Shown here piece after piece: positions 18,841 through 27,082 of a DNA stretch of 64,000 nt; the first letter of the stretch is position 1; each line of letters begins with the position of its first letter. The stretch is taken from contig CAZGAO010000015.1 of assembly GCA_964523795.1 (NCBI GenBank), positions 6,905 to 70,904 of the forward strand, read 5' to 3'. Both the position numbers and the translations under genes were made by a program. The stretch is from SABY01 sp964523795. Its GTDB lineage: Bacteria > Bacteroidota > Bacteroidia > Bacteroidales > 4484-276. The notes beneath the pieces were generated by a model. That model was not told the origin of the DNA, did no database searches, and saw nothing but the letters and a program-made list of their open reading frames with translations.

Positions 18841-20199
18841 TCAGGGTTCCTGATACATCCGTACATAATCCACTTGCAGGGTTTGTGGGAAGATGGTATT
18901 GTCGATGCCTTGTGCACCACCCCAGTTTCCTCCAACGGCTACATTCATGATGAAAAATGCCGGCTTGTTAAAGGGCCAGTTTTCATCCGTTTTTACCGGT
19001 GGAGCATAAGTATGAATCACATTATCAGGAGTGTCAACATAAAACACCAGACGTTTCTCCGTCCATATCAGGCCATACACATGAAATTCTTCTTCGCAGC
19101 TTTCCACAATTATGCTGCTGCCGTTTCCGTTTCCACCAAATCCTGCGGGAGTATGCACCGTCGAATGTACCACATTGGGATCGTAGCCCACATATTCCAT
19201 GATATCCATTTCGCCACAGGCTGGCCACCCTGCAGTGTTGAAATTGCTGCCCAGCATCCACAATGCAGGCCAGATACCTGTTCCGGAGGGAAGCTTGGCG
19301 CGGATTTGTGCATGACCATATTGGAATTCATGTTTTCCATTTGTTACAATTCTGCTCGAGGTGTAGGAACCAGGTACTGTGTTTTCGTTTACTTTTCGGG
19401 CAGTGATTACCAGCACACCATCCACAATCTCCGCGTTGTCGCCATTGGTATAATTTTGCAACTCGTTGTTGCCCCAGCCGCTGGCACCGGTTTCAAAGGT
19501 CCAGTTGTCCTGGTTCACCTCTGCCCCGTCAAATTCGTCAGACCAGGCAAGGGTAAGGTTTTGGATATAGTCAGGATCATCCTGTGCAATGCTTACGGAT
19601 TTTTTAAGCGAAAAACTGTTATTGTCCCGGTTTACGAGAAGCTCGATTTCGTGATTTCCGGAGTAGGGAAAATAAGCATCATATTCGGTTTGATCTGCGA
19701 CTTCCTTGTTGCGATAAATCCACATAAACGAATCCCACATCCCTTGTGAAGTATTGGTAAGGCGCACTTTATTGGGATTGTCGGGCAGTACTTCGGCGGT
19801 AAACGACAAAGCAAGGTCAGTGTTAGTAATGTTGATTGTTTTGCTAATGTTTTTCGTTTCGCCGGTAAAATTGAGCAGCTTTAGCGATACCTGATATTCC
19901 CCTGCTACCGGATAGTAAATCACGTAGCTTTTGCTCCTGTCGGTGGATGTATCTGCTTGCTGGTTGCCAAAATCCCAAACCAGCGAATAGTATTCACCGG
20001 TGGAGGTATTGGTAAATTGCACATGATTATCATCGGCTAACTCAAAGCTAAAATCGGGCGCAAATGCCGGACTGTCATTGTCCTTATCGCAACCCGAAAA
20101 TGCCGGCAGCAAAAAGATGCTCATCAGCAGGATTATCAGCGAAAGATTATTTGCGGTGGATCCGGGTCTGACGAAGCCTGGTAGTTTAAAATATTTCAT
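18841..20199 (-). CDS. GH16 endo-beta-1,3-glucanase (laminarinase) lipoprotein with PKD-like domains
   Basis: A 452-residue lipoprotein (lipobox FSGC, Cys37). Two PKD-like beta domains (about 45-125 and 128-205; SLVWDFGNQ is a PKD signature) precede a GH16 domain at about 215-452. The catalytic motif GEMDIMEYVG gives E330 as nucleophile, D332 and E335 as acid/base. The extra Met in EMDIME is the laminarinase-type form, so beta-1,3-glucan is the likely substrate. The ATG at 20199 is preferred to a TTG seven codons upstream because it starts directly before the signal. It is first of the minus-strand glucan locus and lies 150 bp before the porter. Confidence 0.93.
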   Translation of the reverse strand: MKYFKLPGFVRPGSTANNLSLIILLMSIFLLPAFSGCDKDNDSPAFAPDFSFELADDNHVQFTNTSTGEYYSLVWDFGNQQADTSTDRSKSYVIYYPVAGEYQVSLKLLNFTGETKNISKTINITNTDLALSFTAEVLPDNPNKVRLTNTSQGMWDSFMWIYRNKEVADQTEYDAYFPYSGNHEIELLVNRDNNSFSLKKSVSIAQDDPDYIQNLTLAWSDEFDGAEVNQDNWTFETGASGWGNNELQNYTNGDNAEIVDGVLVITARKVNENTVPGSYTSSRIVTNGKHEFQYGHAQIRAKLPSGTGIWPALWMLGSNFNTAGWPACGEMDIMEYVGYDPNVVHSTVHTPAGFGGNGNGSSIIVESCEEEFHVYGLIWTEKRLVFYVDTPDNVIHTYAPPVKTDENWPFNKPAFFIMNVAVGGNWGGAQGIDNTIFPQTLQVDYVRMYQEP

Positions 20200-20618
20200 A
20201 ATGTGTAGTTTAGAGTTCAAATAATTTAAAAGTAATGCTAAATAGTGTTTGCTAAAAAACTCGAAACAATTTGTTATTTATCCCATTGCATAAGTGCTTA
20301 ACATTAGCCAAAACCGGAAAGGTGAAAAGTAAAATCAGAATTAAAAAAATGTGGCTTGGTTTAGGCTTCATTTTATGATAAATTAACAAAGGTGTAAAGA
20401 TATACAAATGATGCTGGTTCCTGATTTTTCTTCTTGTGAAAAGAAAGGATTGATTAAGCCGGAGTGGTGATAAGTATTAATTTTAAAAAGGAAATTCTTG
20501 TTTGGTTTATTTTAAAATTGGAACAGAAATTAAACCCCTAAAAAATTTTAGCCACGAAAGAAATTAAAAAATCTCTGTTTCGTGGCTTGGTTAAACATTA
20601 GGCGACAGGCAGTGGGTA
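20200..20618. other. Intergenic region upstream of GH16
   Basis: About 420 bp, A+T rich. It includes a TACTTTTA sequence near 20228-20235, a weak -7 candidate for GH16 on the minus strand, and a terminator-like hairpin at its right side. No gene. Confidence 0.6.
20550..20587 (-). terminator. Hairpin AGCCACGAAA / TTTCGTGGCT after the DUF2007 gene
   Basis: Perfect 10-bp inverted repeat with an 18-nt loop, 31 bp beyond the stop of the minus-strand DUF2007 gene. The CCACGAAA motif also occurs as a dispersed intergenic repeat in this phylum, so it may be a repeat serving as terminator. Confidence 0.5.
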
Positions 20619-20876
20619 TCACTGATAGTCGTCGCTCGAACTTTCCTCGTAATAACGATCGACCACGATTTTGGCATCTTCCACAGCTTCCTCGAGCACG
20701 TAAACATTTACGCCGCCAGGCCTGTCGGGTGCATGATCCATCAGCGCATCAGTACCCCAAATCTCATCTCCAAGAAAAGCCTCGATCTCGTTGTCCATCA
20801 GCATGTCTTTGATTTGATCGGCCTGCCAGGCAGTGCCCGAAAAAATCTGCTTCGGCTTTTGTCCATTTAAATCCAT
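20619..20876 (-). CDS. DUF2007 small protein (putative signal-transducing protein)
   Basis: An 85-residue acidic soluble protein. The pattern IFSGTAWQADQIKDMLMDNEIEAFL, then VNVYVLEEAVEDAKIVVDRYYEE is the ferredoxin-like DUF2007 fold, where the chain resembles GlnB-type regulators in topology. The molecular role is unknown. It is a single gene on the minus strand; a TACCTTTA sequence at 20914-20921 is a near match to a -7 box. Confidence 0.75.
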   Translation of the reverse strand: MDLNGQKPKQIFSGTAWQADQIKDMLMDNEIEAFLGDEIWGTDALMDHAPDRPGGVNVYVLEEAVEDAKIVVDRYYEESSSDDYQ

Positions 20877-21052
20877 AGTGCAGATATGTTGGTTTGCTAA
20901 TTTTTTAATTTTATAAAGGTAATACTATTTGTAAACATGGCCTTGCTTTGTCCCATACTTATCAACAAGTTTTGAACAAGCAAATTATATTGAATGATTT
21001 AAAAATTTGAACGAATTGGTTTTAATTGTATTTACTGTTGTGAAAATTAAAT

Positions 21053-21060
21053 TAATTTTG
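21053..21060 (+). promoter_or_regulatory. Promoter -7 box TAATTTTG for the oxidase operon
   Basis: Exact TAnnTTTG match, 67 bp before the ATG of the cytochrome c gene (leader about 62 nt). Confidence 0.5.
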
Positions 21061-21127
21061 AACCCGCGAATAAAGAACTTGTTATGTTCTAATAATTTTT
21101 TTTAACTCACTTAATAATATCGACAAA

Positions 21128-21592
21128 ATGAAAAAAGGAATTGTACTATCAATTGGAATTTTATTCTTCGCTACGCTTTTAATGAGCATTGCACCAAGTA
21201 TCACTGCTTCGGCTCCTGCTACTAATGATCAAATCACGCTTCAGGAGCAAGTTGATTTGAACGACCCAATGATTAAGGGTAAGGCTATCTACGAAGGAGC
21301 CGGCCTGTGTTCAGTTTGTCATCAGGTGAATGGCCAGGGTTTAACGCCAGCATTTCCTCCGCTGGCCGAGGCCGATTATCTTTTGGCTGATAAAAATCGA
21401 GCCATCCATCAAACTATGTATGGATCCAAAGAGCCGATTGTGGTAAACGGAGTTACTTACCCGGGTGGTGTTATGACCCCTGCCAATCTTACCGATGAAG
21501 AAGTGATGCTCGTGGTAAATTATATTCTGAACAGTTGGGGCAACGATGGTGGCACAGTTACCATAGAAGAGGTGGCTGCTCAAAGAAAATAA
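21128..21592 (+). CDS. Exported monohaem cytochrome c
   Basis: A 154-residue c-type cytochrome with an N-terminal signal or anchor (about 1-28) and one haem site CSVCH (C61, C64, H65). The later GGVMTPANLTDEEV supplies the likely methionine ligand in a class I fold. It probably carries electrons to the oxidase encoded just downstream. It is the first gene of the cluster; the SCO gene follows after 55 bp with its own possible -7 box. Confidence 0.9.
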   Translation: MKKGIVLSIGILFFATLLMSIAPSITASAPATNDQITLQEQVDLNDPMIKGKAIYEGAGLCSVCHQVNGQGLTPAFPPLAEADYLLADKNRAIHQTMYGSKEPIVVNGVTYPGGVMTPANLTDEEVMLVVNYILNSWGNDGGTVTIEEVAAQRK

Positions 21593-21597
21593 ATCTT

Positions 21598-21605
21598 TAC
21601 ATTTG
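21598..21605 (+). promoter_or_regulatory. Promoter -7 box TACATTTG before the SCO gene
   Basis: Exact TAnnTTTG match in the gap after the cytochrome c gene, 42 bp before the SCO ATG. Confidence 0.45.
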
Positions 21606-21647
21606 CCTCGCATTGCAACAAATCTTCAGATGAATTAAATACGAGAC

Positions 21648-22439
21648 ATGAAACATTTTTTTACGATTGCACTCCTGTTTTCCTCTCTTTTCCTAATATC
21701 GCAGGTTACAGTTACCGATGCTGATTCGTTGACAGAACTTTTGGGAATTTACGAAAAACTGGATGAGTATGTGCCCGACGATCTTACCTTTACTACTGAA
21801 GACGGGCAGGTGGTTAATTTTAAATCTCTCATCGATAAGCCCACGGTGTTAACCATGGTTTATTTTACCTGCCCGGGTATTTGCAGCCCGCTGCTCGATG
21901 GCATTGCCGAGGTTATTGGCAGAACGGATATGGAGCTGGGCAAGGATTACCAGGTACTCACGGTAAGTTTTAACGAAAAAGAAACTTACCAACTGGCAAA
22001 ATCCAAGAAGGCGAACTACGTAAAACAGGTAAAAAAGGACATCGACGAAAGCCAGTGGCTGTGGATGGTTGGCGATAGCACCAATATTGCGCGACTTACA
22101 CAAAGTATAGGCTATCGTTTTAAGCGTGATGGCGACGACTTTATCCACGCTGCCGCCATCATGGTTCTCAGCCCCGAGGGAAAAGTTACCCGCTATCTTT
22201 ACGGAACCTATTTTTTGCCCTTCGACCTGAAGATGGCACTGGTAGAGGCCCGGCAGGGTAAATCGGGACCTACCATCAACAAAATCCTGAACTATTGTTT
22301 CAGTTACGATCCCGAAGGGAAGAAATACGTTTTTAATATCACCAAGGTATCCGGTACCTTGATTATTGTTCTTGCACTGTCCTTTTTAGCTTATCTGATT
22401 TTTAGCAAAAAGAAACGCCCGCAAACCAAAAACACCTAA
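21648..22439 (+). CDS. SCO1/SenC copper chaperone for cytochrome oxidase
   Basis: A 263-residue membrane protein: N-terminal signal, thioredoxin-like domain with CPGIC (C75 and C79) and H167 in DFIHAAA, the three copper ligands of SCO proteins, and a C-terminal transmembrane helix (about 232-250, LIIVLALSFLAYLIF). SCO proteins deliver copper to, or reduce, the CuA site of subunit II. The position 20 bp ahead of subunit I supports this. The C-terminal anchor is an addition to the core family. Confidence 0.92.
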   Translation: MKHFFTIALLFSSLFLISQVTVTDADSLTELLGIYEKLDEYVPDDLTFTTEDGQVVNFKSLIDKPTVLTMVYFTCPGICSPLLDGIAEVIGRTDMELGKDYQVLTVSFNEKETYQLAKSKKANYVKQVKKDIDESQWLWMVGDSTNIARLTQSIGYRFKRDGDDFIHAAAIMVLSPEGKVTRYLYGTYFLPFDLKMALVEARQGKSGPTINKILNYCFSYDPEGKKYVFNITKVSGTLIIVLALSFLAYLIFSKKKRPQTKNT

Positions 22440-22459
22440 ACCAAACATTTTTTAATCTT

Positions 22460-24097
22460 ATGACGGCAATACCTCAAGCAAGCACGTACGTGAATTTTTT
22501 CCAGGTTAAGCGCGGTTTTCTGTCGTGGCTGGTAACCGAGGATCACAAGCGCATAGCACTGTTGTATTTTTATACGATATGTGCATTTTTTGTTGTAGCA
22601 TTTGGTCTCGGACTGGTCATGCGTTTGGAGCTGATTGCTCCTGGAGCTACCCTGCTCGACCCGCAGACCTATAACGAAGTGTTTACGCTTCACGGCGTAA
22701 TCATGATTTTTTTGTTTATCATCCCGGGCATCCCGGCCATTTTTGGCAACTTTTCGCTGCCCATGCTCATCGGTGCCCCCGATGTAGCCTTTCCCAAGTT
22801 GAACCTTATTTCCTGGTATCTCTATGTTTTGGGTGGGCTGATGGCTTTATCCACCTTGCTTTACGGCGAAGGCCCTGCCGATACGGGTTGGACGTTTTAC
22901 GCGCCTTACAGCATCAAAACCGGCACTAACGTTACGATGGCTGTGATGGCGGCTTTTGTCCTGGGATTTTCGTCGATACTTACCGGACTTAACTTTATTG
23001 TTACCATGCATCGGATGCGTGCCCCGGGGATGACCTGGTTTAAGATGCCACTATTTCCATGGGCCTTGTACGCCACCGCCTGGATTCAGGTTTTGGCTAC
23101 CCCGATTGTAGGTATTACTTTATTAATGATTGTTGCCGAACGCACGCTGGGCATAGGCTTGTTCGATCCGGCACTGGGCGGCGACCCGGTTTTGTATCAG
23201 CACCTCTTCTGGATTTATTCGCACCCGGCGGTATATATTATGGTGCTGCCTGCCATGGGCATCGTTTCGGAAACCATTCCTGTGTTTGTTAAAAAATCCA
23301 TCTTTGGCTACAAAGTCATTGTTTACTCCAGTTTGGCCATCGCTTTTATCGGATATTTCGTGTGGGGACATCACATGTTTACCTCCGGGATGAGCGGCCC
23401 TGCGCGGATTATTTTTTCGATACTCACATTTTTGGTATCCATACCCAGTGCTATAAAAGTGTTCAACTGGGTGGCAACGCTTTACAAGGGTTCCATCGAC
23501 ATACGAACGCCGCTGCTTTATGCTCTTGCCTTTATCTTTTTGTTTACCATCGGCGGATTGACCGGCCTGGTGGTGGGAGCTTTGGCCACCGATATTCACG
23601 TACACGATACTTACTTTGTGGTGGGGCACTTTCATTATGTAATGTTTGGAGGAACGGGCTTTGCCTTTTTTGGAGCCATTCACTTTTATTATCCCAAGAT
23701 ATGGGGCAGGATGTACAACGAGACGCGCGCGAATATTGCTTTTGCGATTCTTTTTGTCGGCTTCAATTTGTTGTACTTCCCCATGCTTGTACTTGGAATG
23801 ATGGGAATGCCACGCCGCTACTACGATTATTTGCCCGAGTTCACCCTTCCCAACCAGATTTCTACGGTGGGTTCGTGGGTGCTTGCCATAGGTTTGATAT
23901 TGATGATTGTTAATCTTATTGGTGGGCGCAAGGGCAAAAAAGTCGGGAACAATCCCTGGGGTTCGGTAACGCTGGATTGGACGCATACCCAGTCGCCTCC
24001 AACGCTTTACAATTTCGACCACACGCCCGAAGTAAAACGTGGCCCCTACGATTACCGGGATTATGAAAATTATATTGCTGAGAATAAACAAAATTAA
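22460..24097 (+). CDS. Cytochrome c oxidase subunit I (haem-copper oxidase, A2-like)
   Basis: The catalytic subunit, 545 residues, about 12 transmembrane helices. It reduces oxygen to water at a haem/CuB centre. CuB and haem ligands are visible in YSHPAVYI (with the cross-linked His-Tyr pair), WGHHMF and HDTYFVVGHFHYVMFGG. The YSHP form lacks the Glu of HPEVY, which marks A2-type rather than A1-type proton input. The K-channel region is consistent with an A-family enzyme. It lies 20 bp after SCO and 4 bp before subunit III. Confidence 0.96.
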   Translation: MTAIPQASTYVNFFQVKRGFLSWLVTEDHKRIALLYFYTICAFFVVAFGLGLVMRLELIAPGATLLDPQTYNEVFTLHGVIMIFLFIIPGIPAIFGNFSLPMLIGAPDVAFPKLNLISWYLYVLGGLMALSTLLYGEGPADTGWTFYAPYSIKTGTNVTMAVMAAFVLGFSSILTGLNFIVTMHRMRAPGMTWFKMPLFPWALYATAWIQVLATPIVGITLLMIVAERTLGIGLFDPALGGDPVLYQHLFWIYSHPAVYIMVLPAMGIVSETIPVFVKKSIFGYKVIVYSSLAIAFIGYFVWGHHMFTSGMSGPARIIFSILTFLVSIPSAIKVFNWVATLYKGSIDIRTPLLYALAFIFLFTIGGLTGLVVGALATDIHVHDTYFVVGHFHYVMFGGTGFAFFGAIHFYYPKIWGRMYNETRANIAFAILFVGFNLLYFPMLVLGMMGMPRRYYDYLPEFTLPNQISTVGSWVLAIGLILMIVNLIGGRKGKKVGNNPWGSVTLDWTHTQSPPTLYNFDHTPEVKRGPYDYRDYENYIAENKQN

Positions 24098-24101
24098 TGT
24101 T

Positions 24102-24725
24102 ATGAGTTCAAGCGCAATTACTAACCACCCTCCAATCCACTTCGATGCCGAAGGCAAAAAGCTGGGGATGTGGTTATTTTTATTTACCGAGGTCTTGCTT
24201 TTTGGTGGTTTATTCATTGTTTATGCAACCTATCGTTTTATGAACCACGATGCCTTTCACCAAGGCTCGGCCGAGCTCGACCTGGTGGTAGGTGCCGTAA
24301 ATACCGCTTTCCTGCTGGCAAGTAGTTTAACGGTGGCCCTTTCGATAACGGCTTTGCAAAAAGGCGATTCCCGTCGCTCGGTCAACCTGATTATGATTAC
24401 CATAGCTTTTGCCGGAGCTTTTCTTATGAATAAATTCTACGAATATAGCCTGAAGTATGAGCACGGACTTTTCCCCGGTATGGATCATTACAACGAATTG
24501 AGCGCAGGCGAAGCCCAGTTTTTTAACCTTTATTTTTTGATGACCGGCCTTCATGCCATCCACATTATTGTTGGAGCTATCATCCTGCTCATCGTGGCTT
24601 ATTATATCAAAAAAGGAACAATAAACAAAGACCGATATGTTTATCTCGAAAATGGCGGCCTTTACTGGCATCTCGTGGACGTGATCTGGATCTATCTATT
24701 TCCGCTGTTTTATTTAATCATTTAA
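24102..24725 (+). CDS. Cytochrome c oxidase subunit III
   Basis: A 207-residue protein of five helices, the shorter bacterial form. The ATG at 24102 (MSSSAITN) is chosen over in-frame starts inside the subunit I gene. Typical motifs: GMWLFLFTEVLLFGGLF, YNELSAGEAQFFNLYFLMTGLHAIHIIVG, and the ending GGLYWHLVDVIWIYLFPLFYL. It stabilises the catalytic core in the membrane. It begins 4 bp after subunit I and ends 14 bp before subunit IV. Confidence 0.95.
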   Translation: MSSSAITNHPPIHFDAEGKKLGMWLFLFTEVLLFGGLFIVYATYRFMNHDAFHQGSAELDLVVGAVNTAFLLASSLTVALSITALQKGDSRRSVNLIMITIAFAGAFLMNKFYEYSLKYEHGLFPGMDHYNELSAGEAQFFNLYFLMTGLHAIHIIVGAIILLIVAYYIKKGTINKDRYVYLENGGLYWHLVDVIWIYLFPLFYLII

Positions 24726-24739
24726 AAAAATATCCTAAT

Positions 24740-25027
24740 ATGGCTGACAATCATAAGAATCATATTGTTGATTATAAATTTAACATCCTGGTGTTTATCG
24801 ATCTATTGATACTCACACTCATCACCATCGAAATAGCCCAGTTCGACTTTCAGGAACTTACCGTGGTGGTGGCTTTGGTGATAGCAAGTATCAAGACCTA
24901 CCTCGTGGGAACCTATTTTATGCACCTTAAATTTGAGAATAAATTTTTGCGGACTGTTGTTTTGGGTGTGGGCTTGCTTTTTATAGCAGTGCTGATAGTT
25001 TTATTTAGCGATTACCTGTTTATTTAA
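24740..25027 (+). CDS. Cytochrome c oxidase subunit IV (small membrane subunit)
   Basis: A 95-residue protein with three predicted helices (VFIDLLILTLITIEIA, LTVVVALVIASIKTYLVG, VLGVGLLFIAVLIVLF). The KTYLVGTYFMHLKFE stretch is typical of the prokaryotic COX4/CyoD-like family. It assists assembly of the oxidase. It sits between subunits III and II. Confidence 0.88.
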   Translation: MADNHKNHIVDYKFNILVFIDLLILTLITIEIAQFDFQELTVVVALVIASIKTYLVGTYFMHLKFENKFLRTVVLGVGLLFIAVLIVLFSDYLFI

Positions 25028-25031
25028 TATT

Positions 25032-25036
25032 GGAGG
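25032..25036 (+). promoter_or_regulatory. Shine-Dalgarno site GGAGG that decides the subunit II start
   Basis: GGAGG lies 8 nt before the ATG at 25045 and after the in-frame TTG at 25030. A strong SD is rare in this window, and it favours the ATG. Confidence 0.65.
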
Positions 25037-25044
25037 AAAAGAAA

Positions 25045-25965
25045 ATGACTGGTGCTTCAAATTTTGTAGAAGGCGTTGATCTGGCGTTTTATGTGATTTT
25101 CGGGATTTCTTTGTTCTTCCTGATTTTGATTACGGTAGTGATGATCTATTTTGTTATCCGCTATCGTAAATCAAAACATCCGGTAGCCGACACTTCCATC
25201 ACCGGCAGTGTTAAACTTGAATTAATCTGGACCATCATCCCAACCATCCTGGTTTTGGTGATGTTTTATTACGGCTGGGCAGGCTTTGCGCCCATGCGTG
25301 ACGTACCCGATGATGCCATCGAGGTAAAAGCCATCGCCCGCATGTGGAGCTGGACCTTTGAGTACGACAATGGCAAGAAAAGTGATAAGCTCATCGTACC
25401 CAAGGGCAGGCCGGTATTGCTCAAATTGATTTCGGTGGATGTTAATCATGCCTTGTATGTTCCGGCTTTTCGTATCAAAGAAGATGTAATCCCCGGAAGG
25501 GATAATTATATGTGGTTTACGGCCAACGAATTTGGTTCGTACGACTTGATGTGTGCCGAATATTGTGGTCTGCGCCATGCTTACATGCTCACTACCGTGG
25601 AGGTGGTTGATGATGGCGAGTGGGAGGAGTGGATGAAAACACCCAGCGGCGAAAGCGAACTCGACAAGGTAGCCGAGGGTTTTAATGTGATAAAGATGAA
25701 TGGCTGTGTGGCTTGCCATAGTTCGGATGGCACCAAGCTGGTTGCTAATAGTTTTAAGGGTATCTGGAGTATGAAACGTCAGGTGATGGTGGATGGCGAG
25801 GAGCAAACCGTAACGGTGGGTGCCGAATATATCCGCAGGTCGATTTATGAGCCCAACGCCGAAGTTGTCGTTGGTTACAACAAAGGCCTGATGCCCTCGT
25901 ACAAGGATATGATTTCGGATAAAGAAGTAGAGCAAATCACCGAGTACATCAAGTCGCTGCAATAG
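25045..25965 (+). CDS. Cytochrome c oxidase subunit II with fused C-terminal cytochrome c (caa3 type)
   Basis: A 306-residue protein: two N-terminal helices, a cupredoxin domain with all CuA ligands (H135, C170, E172, C174, H178, M181) and a C-terminal cytochrome c domain with CVACH (C221, C224, H225) and a likely Met ligand in GLMPSYKD (M283). The fusion delivers electrons from the attached haem c to CuA. It ends the oxidase operon; the farnesyltransferase follows 250 bp later. The start at 25045 is set by the SD site. Confidence 0.95.
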   Translation: MTGASNFVEGVDLAFYVIFGISLFFLILITVVMIYFVIRYRKSKHPVADTSITGSVKLELIWTIIPTILVLVMFYYGWAGFAPMRDVPDDAIEVKAIARMWSWTFEYDNGKKSDKLIVPKGRPVLLKLISVDVNHALYVPAFRIKEDVIPGRDNYMWFTANEFGSYDLMCAEYCGLRHAYMLTTVEVVDDGEWEEWMKTPSGESELDKVAEGFNVIKMNGCVACHSSDGTKLVANSFKGIWSMKRQVMVDGEEQTVTVGAEYIRRSIYEPNAEVVVGYNKGLMPSYKDMISDKEVEQITEYIKSLQ

Positions 25966-26060
25966 CTTTTTAAAGATAGTGTCCGTTTGTAAAGTTGCTA
26001 ATTCTGCTGCTCGTAAAATTGTTTTCAGCTACTTTCGAAATTTGTTATATAAATTTTTTC

Positions 26061-26148
26061 TTAGTGTTTCTTAGTGACTTGGTGTCTTGGTGGCCGTTCT
26101 CTTTGTTGTTAGCCACAAAGGCGCAAAGACACCAAGGTTCACAAAGTG
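26061..26148. repeat. Imperfect palindromic intergenic repeat (TTGGTGTCTTGGTGGC type)
   Basis: GTGACTTGGTGTCTTGGTGGC-like sequence (from 26074) faces GCCACAAAGGCGCAAAGACACC (from 26112, shown here only in part). The pair forms a long imperfect hairpin. Sequences of this kind are common intergenic repeats in Bacteroidota; function unknown. Confidence 0.6.
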
Positions 26149-26215
26149 TAATAATTGAGACAGAGAATTTATCTTAAATCAGCAAGCCTGTTGTTCCTCG
26201 TAAAGATCAGTATTT

Positions 26216-27082
26216 ATGCTAAAGCAAATAAAAAAGTCTTATCACCTTTTTGCCGAGCTGAGCAAGATCAAGATTCCCTTTGCGGTGTCCATCAGCTCGC
26301 TCACGGGCTATCTTGTTTATAGCGGAGCCTTCGACCGGGGTGCCTTTATCTCGACCCTGGGCGTTTTTTTGCTGGCCTCGGGCAGTGCCGCGCTCAATCA
26401 ATATCAAGAGCATCGCTTGGATGCAAAGATGTTGCGTACCCACGGTCGCCCAATTCCCAGCGGACGCTTTTCAGCTATAAACACCCTGCTTTTTGCTATT
26501 ATTGTTTCGCTCGCCGGAGCTTCAATTTTGCTTTTTGGTAACAATGCCACGGCCTTTATTTTGGGATTGCTCACCTTGCTCTGGTACAACGGCATTTATA
26601 CACCCATGAAACGCAAAACGGTTTTTGCGGTGTTTGCCGGTGCCCTGGTGGGAGCCTTTCCGCCCATGATTGGCTGGACAGCCGCCGGCGGCTATGTTTT
26701 CGATACCGCCATCGTTCTTATTGCCATGCTCCTGTTTATCTGGCAGGTGCCGCATTTTATCCTTTTACTGCTCAAGTATGGCCCCGAATACGAGCTGGCG
26801 GGCTTTTCAACGCTCACCACCTATTTTACCGAGGCGCAGTTGAAGCGGCTTATCTTTGTCTGGATTTTGGCTACCGCCTTTGCAGTAATGATAATTCCTG
26901 TGGCGGGGGTAATCAGTTCAAGCATTATCATAGCCCTTTTGCTGGCTTCCTCCTTGTGGATTGTTTACAGTTTTTATGTCCTGATGTGCCGGCAGCAGAT
27001 TAATCTGCGGAGTGCCTTTATGCAAATCAATCTTTTTTTGATGCTGGTTCTTATTCTGTTTTCGGTGGATAGTTTGCTATAA
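26216..27082 (+). CDS. ctaB: Protohaem IX farnesyltransferase (haem O synthase)
   Basis: A UbiA-family prenyltransferase of 288 residues and about eight or nine helices. It attaches a farnesyl group to haem B to give haem O, needed for the oxidase upstream. The aspartate-rich prenyl-binding motif is seen as NQYQEHRLDAKMLRTHGRPIPSG, and the second region as YTPMKRKTVFAVFAGALVGAFPP. A haem A synthase gene (ctaA) is not in the window, so haem A formation must rely on a gene elsewhere, if it occurs. The 3' end overlaps the convergent trmH gene by 32 bp. Confidence 0.92.
   Translation: MLKQIKKSYHLFAELSKIKIPFAVSISSLTGYLVYSGAFDRGAFISTLGVFLLASGSAALNQYQEHRLDAKMLRTHGRPIPSGRFSAINTLLFAIIVSLAGASILLFGNNATAFILGLLTLLWYNGIYTPMKRKTVFAVFAGALVGAFPPMIGWTAAGGYVFDTAIVLIAMLLFIWQVPHFILLLLKYGPEYELAGFSTLTTYFTEAQLKRLIFVWILATAFAVMIIPVAGVISSSIIIALLLASSLWIVYSFYVLMCRQQINLRSAFMQINLFLMLVLILFSVDSLL

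Noticed and set aside
23123..24217. 364-codon minus-strand ORF
   Set aside because: Antisense to oxidase subunits I and III; composition reflects the reverse of membrane codons.
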